Positions 46,597 to 53,421 of a stretch of DNA of 64,000 nt are shown one piece after another. Within the stretch, counting starts at the first letter, position 1. Every line of letters starts with the position of its first letter. Location: contig NZ_CP080269.1 of assembly GCF_019431355.1 (NCBI RefSeq), forward strand, positions 868,001 through 932,000, read 5' to 3'. The position numbers were made by a program, and so were the translations under genes. The DNA is from Paenibacillus sp. R14(2021) (GTDB lineage Bacteria > Bacillota > Bacilli > Paenibacillales > Paenibacillaceae). The notes under the pieces were generated by a model that was given only the letters and a program-made list of their open reading frames with translations, did no database searches and was not told the DNA's origin.

Positions 46597-46612
46597 GCGA
46601 ATATATATTCGC
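46597..46612. promoter_or_regulatory. perfect palindrome upstream of sigma-factor gene A
   Basis: GCGAATATATATTCGC is an exact 16-base palindrome 48 bases before the sigma start. It shares the GCGAA-N6-TTCGC form with the palindrome at 45879, so both may bind the same regulator. Confidence 0.5.
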
Positions 46613-46660
46613 AATGAGAGGCCTGCATGGCCTAAATCCCCAAATACGGAGACTTAATCT

Positions 46661-47374
46661 ATGATGGACCATTCGGATTGGTTAGTCAGGCTGCGGCCGG
46701 ACCTGCTTCGCTATTGCCGCTCGCTATGCGGTAAGGGTGCTCAAGTCTGGGAAGCCGAAGACATTGCCCAAGAGGTTGTTGCCAAGCTGCTAAGCCGCTG
46801 CACGGAGGACCCCGATTTCCGCCCCTCCAAAACATATGTGCTGCGGACGGCCCGCAATCTCTGGATCGATCGCCTGCGGAAGCGGCAGGAAGTGCCGCTC
46901 CCCGAAATGCCGGTATCGCCGGAGACGGCGGCCTATCGGGACGATTCTCCGTATGCCGTCCGCGAGCTGCTCGACACGCTCATTCGGCGACTGCCGCCCC
47001 GGCCGTTCGTGATCCTGCTTCTTTGCGACGTCTTCGGATTTACGGCGAAGGAGACGGCGAACTGCATCGATTCCACGGAGGTTGCCGTACAGGTCGCACT
47101 CTCCCGTGCACGAAGCCGGCTGCGTCAACTCGTTTCCCGTGGACTCGGCCCGGACGATGACGCGTCGTCCGCTTTGATCTCGGTTCCGCAATCCCGCCTG
47201 CTCGACAAAGTGACGGAAGCGTTCCGCCGGCACGATCCGAAGCGGATTTATCAAGCGTACCTGGACCTCTACGAGAGCGGATCGACAATCGCGAGAATCC
47301 GAACGACGCCGGGCGGCCTTCTCTCGTTCACGTTCCGCGATCCCGAGGGCAATCTGCTGATGATCACCGGATAA
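46661..47374 (+). CDS. ECF-type RNA polymerase sigma factor with a VOC-like C-terminal tail (sigma A)
   Basis: A 237-residue protein. Sigma region 2 covers about 10-76 (EAEDIAQEVVAKLLSR, TYVLRTARNLWIDRLRKR) and region 4 about 100-158 (RPFVILLLCDVFGFTAKETA, VAVQVALSRARSRLRQLV). The last about 42 residues (RIYQAYLDLYESGSTIARIR, then LLSFTFRDPEGNLLMITG) match the second half of the VOC proteins encoded next to it rather than a SnoaL domain. No anti-sigma gene follows; the next genes are VOC and GyrI-like proteins starting 85 bases downstream. I infer a ligand-controlled sigma factor of cytoplasmic type. Confidence 0.85.
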   Translation: MMDHSDWLVRLRPDLLRYCRSLCGKGAQVWEAEDIAQEVVAKLLSRCTEDPDFRPSKTYVLRTARNLWIDRLRKRQEVPLPEMPVSPETAAYRDDSPYAVRELLDTLIRRLPPRPFVILLLCDVFGFTAKETANCIDSTEVAVQVALSRARSRLRQLVSRGLGPDDDASSALISVPQSRLLDKVTEAFRRHDPKRIYQAYLDLYESGSTIARIRTTPGGLLSFTFRDPEGNLLMITG

Positions 47375-47459
47375 TATTTTTTCTGGTTGCTCGCGAGCGT
47401 GTATGGTTGCCTCCCTCCCGTTCGTCTATTTATCGAAAGCAAGAATAGGAGGTTAAGGA

Positions 47460-47843
47460 ATGTTGCAAGCTTTGGAGCATGCGCAAATCCCGGTAAAGGA
47501 CATAGACCGGGCGATCAAGTGGTACGCAGAATACTTGGGCTTCAAGCCTACGAGGAGGGACGGGGACCGGATCGCGTTCCTGACGCTTCCTGCCGGGCCG
47601 ATTCTTATGCTGTGGAAAACAACGAGCGACACGGCGGCGCATTTTAAGGTGGATGGCGTGGATTTTCCCGTGCTGCTGTACCGGACGGAACGCATTCACG
47701 AGCTGCATGATCGGCTTATGGAAGCCGGGGCGCAGATTCAAGTCTATCAAGACGACGGCTTTGCCTGGGTGCTGAAATTTTACGATCCCGAGGGCAATCT
47801 GTGGGGCACCTTACAGATGAATGAGAAGCAAGGGGAGGCTTGA
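47460..47843 (+). CDS. single-domain VOC family protein
   Basis: A 127-residue VOC protein (LEHAQIPVKDIDRAIKWYAE start, LKFYDPEGNLWGTL end). The canonical last-strand metal Glu is replaced by Gly (DPEGNLWG), which argues against glyoxalase- or FosA-type catalysis and for ligand binding. Strong ribosome binding site ATAGGAGGTTAAGG. The stop lies two bases before the next start, so it belongs to the sigma A operon. Confidence 0.85.
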   Translation: MLQALEHAQIPVKDIDRAIKWYAEYLGFKPTRRDGDRIAFLTLPAGPILMLWKTTSDTAAHFKVDGVDFPVLLYRTERIHELHDRLMEAGAQIQVYQDDGFAWVLKFYDPEGNLWGTLQMNEKQGEA

Positions 47844-47845
47844 AG

Positions 47846-48304
47846 ATGAGCGTGGAAATTCGGCTGGTCCAGTTGAAGGAGAAGAAGTTCGTCGGAATTC
47901 CCTGCACGTCAGCATTCGCCAATCATGAACCCGAGAGAATAGAAGCAGTTCGACTGCAATTTATGAAAAGTCGAGGTGAGATTCGGCACGTCGTCGATCC
48001 GGAGCAATTCGCCTGCATTAGCTTTACATCCGAGGTCCTGTTTACGTATAGCCACTGCCTCGAGGTCGACGATATCGATGAAGTGCCGGGCGGCATGATC
48101 GGGTTCTCGGACCCCGCCCACGACTATGTTGTCGTCCGCGCTAAGGGTGACCCTTATGAAGCGGCGTATGCCTACTTATCGGAAATTGGCAAGATTCCGG
48201 ACAAGAATGCGCTGTTCTGGGAGGAATACCGCTTCGCTAACCCAATTTGGCCGGACGAGGCTTGGGTTTACGTTCCGATCAAGGAGGAATCCGCCGATGT
48301 TTGA
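47846..48304 (+). CDS. GyrI-like/AraC effector-binding-domain protein
   Basis: A 152-residue stand-alone effector-binding domain (VEIRLVQLKEKKFVGIPCTS, KGDPYEAAYAYLSEIG, DEAWVYVPIKEE). Such domains bind cationic or aromatic small molecules in BmrR- and Rob-like regulators. ATG 47846 follows GGGGAGG; an in-frame TTG two codons earlier overlaps the previous stop. It overlaps the next gene by 8 bases. Likely the small-molecule receptor of this sigma locus. Confidence 0.8.
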   Translation: MSVEIRLVQLKEKKFVGIPCTSAFANHEPERIEAVRLQFMKSRGEIRHVVDPEQFACISFTSEVLFTYSHCLEVDDIDEVPGGMIGFSDPAHDYVVVRAKGDPYEAAYAYLSEIGKIPDKNALFWEEYRFANPIWPDEAWVYVPIKEESADV

Positions 48305-49094
48305 GCGTATCGACCGTGTCATCCTGCCAGTTATGGATGTGAAACGCGCCGCGGAATGGTATGTGAGCGAACTGGAATTCCGCATTCACCGGTGTCGCGG
48401 CCGGGAAATCGACCTGCATGTTCACCGGGGCGAGACGCTGCTCACGCTGACGGAGGTCCTTCCGTTCCAGCCGAGGCCACATCTCCACTTGGATGGACAT
48501 GTGCCTTGCTTCAATTTTTATACGCATTGGGAGGACCTGCACCTCGATTGGCTGAGGGAGCGAGGCGTACGTACGTCTGAAGTGATGCTCGATCCTCATA
48601 TGAACGTCGCCGAGATGGAAGACCCGGACGGAAACGTCATCGGCATTTGTCACGAGAAGGCAGGCTCCCTGTACCATACGCCGCACGAGGGCCCGCTGCC
48701 CCCGATGTTCCACCGCGTGCTGGCTGTTTTCCTGCCCGTTCGGGATTTGGAATCGTCCATTGCCTGGTATGTCGGCATGCTCAGCTTCAAGCTCCACCAT
48801 CATTGGGGACAAGGGGCGGACTTGACTGTCGGCGGCGGGGAGACGATCGTCACGATGATCGCGATGTCCGAAGAGGTTCATTGCCGCACGATTGCCGGCA
48901 TGAGCGACATCCCGTACTATTCGCTGCAATCGGATCGCATTCACGAGACATACCGGAAGCTCCAAGAGCGAAGTGTTACGGCGGACGAATGCTCGGAACA
49001 GGACGGCATCGTGCAATTCCACGTCCGTTCACCTGAAGGATTACTCATTCGTATATCAGAGAAGGAGGCAGTGAACGTTGAGCAGCCGCGATAG
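48297..49094 (+). CDS. tandem VOC-domain protein (two VOC domains)
   Basis: A 265-residue protein of two VOC domains, about 1-125 (VILPVMDVKRAAEWYVSELE to DPDGNVIGICHE) and 135-265 (VFLPVRDLESSIAWYVGMLS to SPEGLLIRISE). The metal Glu is replaced by Gly and Arg. The start overlaps the stop of the GyrI-like gene and has an AAGGAGGAATCC ribosome binding site inside it. It overlaps the next gene by 17 bases. Confidence 0.85.
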   Translation: MFERIDRVILPVMDVKRAAEWYVSELEFRIHRCRGREIDLHVHRGETLLTLTEVLPFQPRPHLHLDGHVPCFNFYTHWEDLHLDWLRERGVRTSEVMLDPHMNVAEMEDPDGNVIGICHEKAGSLYHTPHEGPLPPMFHRVLAVFLPVRDLESSIAWYVGMLSFKLHHHWGQGADLTVGGGETIVTMIAMSEEVHCRTIAGMSDIPYYSLQSDRIHETYRKLQERSVTADECSEQDGIVQFHVRSPEGLLIRISEKEAVNVEQPR

Positions 49095-49887
49095 AGGAAT
49101 AACCCCATTGGAGCAAAGAGCAGCGTCCATATTCGTGCATGTTGCGGATCTGCGGAGGTCGGCAGAATGGTACAACAAGCTGCTCGGCTTACCCTTGCTG
49201 GAGGACCGCTTCAATGGCGGACCTGTCTATTGGTACAATCTGCAGCATACGAATCTGATCCTAGACAACGACGCCGCGAATCAGGCCAACCCTGAATGGC
49301 AGGCGTCTATGAAGCCGCGAATCATGTTCAAGACCTCGGACATCGACGAGGCATATGCCTACGTGAAGGAGATGGGCGAGCCGTTCCTCGAGCCGGAGCA
49401 ACACGGCAGCGTCATGGCTTATTTCAACTTCCGTGATCCGGAAGGCAATGCGCAGATGGTGTGCTGGACATCGGAGGAAGAGGAAGACATGGGGGAACCC
49501 ATAGGCACAAGTCCGATCCTCCCCCGCATCGGAGCCGTGTTCATCGACGTGAAGGACATGACCGCGATGAGTTCATGGTATGCGGATTTGCTTGGTATTC
49601 CAGCGGACGCTTATCATGCCGAAGGGGAAGTCATCGCCCTGCCCTCGACGAAGGGAGGAGGCATTCTGCTGGACGCCAACCGTCACCTGCAAGGCAACGA
49701 CTTTACCATTCCGTTTATGTTCGTGACGGAGGATCTCGAAGCTTCGCTTGTTTATGCCAAAGTCAATGGCTTCGAATTGTTCGGCGAGCCTCAGTATTAC
49801 GGCCCTGTCTCCTTCTTCGTTCTGAAGGACCCCGACGGTAATCTCGTCATGGTGTGCCGGGAGGAGACGAATTTGGCTGAGCATTAA
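49078..49887 (+). CDS. tandem VOC-domain protein (two VOC domains)
   Basis: A 269-residue protein with VOC domains at about 15-135 (IFVHVADLRRSAEWYNKLLG to DPEGNAQMVCW) and 148-265 (VFIDVKDMTAMSSWYADLLG to DPDGNLVMVCR). The metal Glu is Met in both. TTG 49078 follows AAGGAGG at 9 bases and lies inside the preceding gene. It is the last member of the sigma A operon. Confidence 0.85.
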   Translation: MSSRDRGITPLEQRAASIFVHVADLRRSAEWYNKLLGLPLLEDRFNGGPVYWYNLQHTNLILDNDAANQANPEWQASMKPRIMFKTSDIDEAYAYVKEMGEPFLEPEQHGSVMAYFNFRDPEGNAQMVCWTSEEEEDMGEPIGTSPILPRIGAVFIDVKDMTAMSSWYADLLGIPADAYHAEGEVIALPSTKGGGILLDANRHLQGNDFTIPFMFVTEDLEASLVYAKVNGFELFGEPQYYGPVSFFVLKDPDGNLVMVCREETNLAEH

Positions 49888-50017
49888 TAGCAGGGGAGCT
49901 AACGTATCGCTGCTCTTTGAAAGCAGGGGGACATGATTTTTATTTGTGGAATTAGACTCTTGTTCTCAGATTTGTTAAACTTTTACTGAAAACAATCAAT
50001 TTGTGATGGAGGAAGTT

Positions 50018-51016
50018 ATGGGTAAAATTGCAATGTTTGGATTTGGACGTATCGGAAGGCAGTTTCTAAGAGTCGCCTTGCAACACAAATTTTTCGTCCC
50101 GGTATCGATATCGGATATTAAAGACGAGGGCACGCTTGCCGCATTGTTTGAAGTAGACACCAATTACAAGCGCTGGCCTGAAGAAGTTTCTGGCCAAGAT
50201 GGTGTCATTCGTATCGGCGGAAGGGAAATTCAATACATTAATTCGTCCCAGGAAGTTCCCGATTGGAAGGCGCTCGGTGTGGATTTGGTCATCGATTGCA
50301 CCGGCAGAGCCGTTAAACGCTCCGTCGCTCAAGTTCATCTGGACCGCGGAGCCAAGAGAGTATTGGTGAGTGGGCCGAGTAATACAGTGGAAGACTGCGA
50401 TGCGGTGCTGCTTAAAGGGATCAACCTGGATAGCTTCAATCCGGACAAGCACAAAATCATTAGCATGGGAAGCTGCACGACCAATGCTTTAGCTCCCGTT
50501 GTTAAATTGATTAGAGAAAATTACGGACTCAAGTATGGTTTGTTTTCCACCGTTCATTCATATACGAATACACAGTCGCTGACGGATCAACCGATGAAAA
50601 ATCGCCGGGATTCTTGGGCCGCGGCCGAGAATATTATCCCTTCTTCTTCCGGGGCAGCCAAGGCGCTGAAATTCATTTGGGACGATCTGCAGATAACGGG
50701 CAAAGCCTATCGGGTTCCGACCCGTACCGGAAGCATCGCAGAGCTCAATCTTATAACGGAAAAGCCTTGTACGGTAGAGCAGATAAACGATATGTTTCGC
50801 GGTGCGGCTAAGGAAGGCGAGTTGAAGGGAGTGCTAAACGTCTTGGAAGACGCGTGGGCATCTTCCCGTATAGTAGGCGATTCTCATTCCTCGATTATCG
50901 ACTTGCCTCTCACCCAGGTGCAAGGAGAGATCGTTTCCATTGCCACCTGGTACGATAACGAATGGGGTTTTGCTTCGCGTTTGGCCGATGTTGCCAAATA
51001 TTTGGCTGATCGGTAA
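50018..51016 (+). CDS. gap: divergent glyceraldehyde-3-phosphate dehydrogenase paralogue
   Basis: A 332-residue GAPDH-fold protein. The NAD site reads MFGFGRIGR (normally NGFGRIGR). The active site is C153 in MGSCTTNALAP (normally NASCTTN) with H180 in STVHSYT. The C-terminal YDNEWGFASRL is conserved. The canonical S-N-A before the active cysteine and the nearby second cysteine are changed, so it is a paralogue with possibly different aldehyde specificity. ATG 50018 follows GGAGG at 5-6 bases. Single gene, followed by a terminator. Confidence 0.88.
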   Translation: MGKIAMFGFGRIGRQFLRVALQHKFFVPVSISDIKDEGTLAALFEVDTNYKRWPEEVSGQDGVIRIGGREIQYINSSQEVPDWKALGVDLVIDCTGRAVKRSVAQVHLDRGAKRVLVSGPSNTVEDCDAVLLKGINLDSFNPDKHKIISMGSCTTNALAPVVKLIRENYGLKYGLFSTVHSYTNTQSLTDQPMKNRRDSWAAAENIIPSSSGAAKALKFIWDDLQITGKAYRVPTRTGSIAELNLITEKPCTVEQINDMFRGAAKEGELKGVLNVLEDAWASSRIVGDSHSSIIDLPLTQVQGEIVSIATWYDNEWGFASRLADVAKYLADR

Positions 51017-51040
51017 TATATCCATGTAACTTAGAATTTA

Positions 51041-51056
51041 CGATATAGCTCAACGC
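51041..51056 (+). repeat. copy 3 of the CGATAG-CTCAA intergenic motif
   Basis: CGATATAGCTCAACGC follows the GAPDH gene, and a second piece ACGGGTACAG lies on the other side of the terminator hairpin at 51094. Confidence 0.35.
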
Positions 51057-51093
51057 AAAGAAGGCTGCTCTGCGAGTAGCCTTCTTTGCGTTG
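51051..51093 (+). terminator. perfect 16-bp hairpin after the GAPDH gene
   Basis: Positions 51051-51066 and 51078-51093 are exact reverse complements. No T tract follows. Confidence 0.65.
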
Positions 51094-51585
51094 ACGGGTA
51101 CAGTTAAATATATGAAGCGGTGGTCTAGAACTTTCTTATGGCGTCTTTGGTGTTCAGTGAAAATAAAGTATTAGACCGTGAAAATAAAGTTTTCTTAGTG
51201 CTTTATAGCTCAATCTAAAAACTACATGCTACTATCGTAGGAGCTTAGATTAAAAAATGGAAATTTAATTTTCTAATTATTTATGGTTTAATATTAATGA
51301 ACCAGTTTTACCCCTGTCTACAACGTGAAGCCTCCAAGGACTTCTGAATAAAGTTTGTGGAAAACTGGTTCAATTTCATTTATATTGCAGGAGAACATAT
51401 AACTTTTGTTGAAATATAACTTGTGCAGTGACCTCTAGGGAAGCCACCGTAATAGGCATGGAGCCGGCTAATTAATATTCCTGGACTTCTATTATAGATT
51501 TGGGGCACTCCATTTAATGGCACTGCACCCTTACCTCAATATTCAAACGAAACTTGCCAGATAAGGTAAGTTTTTTTATTTTTTT
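51094..51585 (+). other. gene-free AT-rich stretch before the IS110-family element
   Basis: Two direct copies of GTGAAAATAAAGT start at about 51157 and 51179. I see no gene or strong hairpin in this interval. It may hold decayed insertion-sequence ends. Confidence 0.3.
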
Positions 51586-51643
51586 AAGAACCTTATAGAA
51601 GGAAAAATAAACCATTTTGTCGAATCAAAGAACCTTATAGAAG
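51586..51643 (+). repeat. 16-bp direct repeat upstream of the transposase
   Basis: AAGAACCTTATAGAAG occurs exactly at 51586-51601 and 51628-51643, 42 bases apart. It lies in the noncoding left end of the IS110-family element. Confidence 0.6.
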
Positions 51644-51807
51644 AAATGCAGTAACCCTTGAAATAATTGGGGCATATGATGACCTCTTTGTATAATGTGG
51701 GTTTTACTGCACTATCGTTAAATCCTGACATGCTACATTGGGCCCTATGGAGCGCTAAAGAAAACTTGGATAGATAGTGCTTAACTGCAACAATCTCTGG
51801 AGGAGTT

Positions 51808-53244
51808 ATGAACAATCAATTTTCCATTGAAGTTGAAAAGCACAAACCAGAAATTAATAAGTGGTATCAATTTTATGTAGGTTTAGACATCGGTGCAGAT
51901 TTTCATGTTGCTGCTTGTATTCCATTTGAAAAATTCCGTAGTGAAAAAGAATGGAAACGGCAAAAGACTATGAAGTTTTACTCCGATGGTAAAGGAATTA
52001 TTGACTTCCTATCACAATTAGGGAATATACGAAAAGGTTTTGGATTAGAACCGTCAGATTTTTTTATTTTATTAGAGCCTACTGGTGGTCATTACTCCTA
52101 TTTAGTGATGAAAGTTCTTTTGGACGAAGGGTATCATTTGTTCCAGGTTAAAAATAAATCGGTAAAGGATTTTCGAGAACGTCAATTAGGCCTTAATGAG
52201 AAATCTGATGAAATCGATGCTAGAATCATGGCTTACATGGGTTGGCATAAGACACTACACCCAGATATGAAGGGTATACGATTAGTAAAACCTGTGACCC
52301 CTACACAAATTCTTTTCCGAACTTTAACGAGGGACAGATGGCTTCTTTCTACTCAATTAACAAGAAGGAAGAACCAGATACAACAGCTTTTTTTAGTTAC
52401 GAATCCGGAGCTTAAGCGAGCATTTAAAAAGCCCGGCTCAAGTACTGTTATGAAATTAGTTCTACAGTATCCAACAGTAAAAGAAATGTCTCAAGCAACA
52501 CAAGAAGAGCTACGGAAAGCTCTTATTTCTGTTGGAGCTAAAACAATAGCGACAAAGGCTTCTGTAACATTAAGTGAATATTTACCGCACTCCTTAGCCA
52601 TCCAAGTACCACATCTAATCGAGAGACAAACATAGCTTATCGAAGAAGTTCTTCGTTTTGAAGAAGCAATCAAAAGCATCGATAAACAAATTTCTGTTTT
52701 ATTACATGGAGACAAGGATAAGCAGATTCCTCCTCATCCCTACACTGCTTTACTTAAGTCGTTTCCAATTATGAGTGATGTAATGGCTTGTACATTAATT
52801 GGTGCTATTGGTGATGTTGAACGGTTTTCCAATTATCTTGAATTTAAAAAGTACTTAGGCGTCGCTGCTGAAAATAAAACATCAGGAATTTCAGTCTCAA
52901 AATCTAGACAAACATATGAAGGTGTAAGAGATACTCGTCGAATTCTATTTTTAATGGTATTGGTGCTTATATCACCTAATACAAAGTCAAACCTATTTAA
53001 ACATTATTATGATCGTTTGGTTAATGGCCGGGGAATGAGTAAACGAAAAGCTATTGGTCATGTATGTGGTAAAATCGCACAGGTGATGTATTCTTGTTTG
53101 AAAAATAATCGGATGTATGATCCAGTCTTACATGCCAAACATCTGGGTGTCCCATGGGATGAAAAATGCATTGACATAAGAATGCCCAAAAACATTGATG
53201 AATTAGAATCTGAAGCAGCTGAATTTTCTGAAGAAATTGTATAA
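51808..53244 (+). pseudogene. IS110-family transposase interrupted by an amber codon
   Basis: Reading through one TAG at 52633-52635 gives a 478-residue transposase with the family DEDD set visible: D27 (GLDIGADFHVA), E90 (LLEPTGGH), D134 and D137 (KSDEIDARI). The C-terminal half has the transposase IS116/IS110/IS902 domain (FPIMSDVMACTLIGAIGDVE, YLGVAAENKTSGISVSKSR). The frame is the same on both sides, so a single nonsense change after residue 275 splits it. Start ATG behind GGAGGAG. Confidence 0.85.
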
Positions 53245-53261
53245 ACTTTACAACAAGAAGG

Positions 53262-53295
53262 CGGCATACCGGATACTACTCGGATGCCGTTTTCT
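53262..53295 (+). terminator. hairpin after the transposase gene
   Basis: CGGCAT (53262-53267) pairs with ATGCCG (53284-53289) with CCG/CGG inside, followed by TTTTC. Confidence 0.6.
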
Positions 53296-53421
53296 CAACT
53301 ACATGCAGATTTCTTTATTCACATCCTATTTTACGGTACTTAAGTAAAAAAAATGTCATTCCAGTAGTTCTAGGTAACTTTTTATTTATTAGATGGCTCC
53401 TTCATAACGAGGAGGGATTTC

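Larger units (their letters stand above)
51586..53291 (+). mobile_element. IS110-family insertion sequence
   Basis: The element is defined by its DEDD transposase gene. IS110 elements have no long terminal inverted repeats, so the ends are approximate: about 220 bases of noncoding sequence before the gene and about 45 after. The left noncoding part is where this family encodes its bridge RNA, but I cannot fold it here. The element lies between the GAPDH gene and sigma locus B. Confidence 0.7.

Noticed and set aside
46661-47374. SnoaL domain at the C-terminus of sigma A, as in many ECF sigma factors
   Set aside because: The tail is too short for SnoaL and its residues follow the second half of the adjacent VOC proteins instead.
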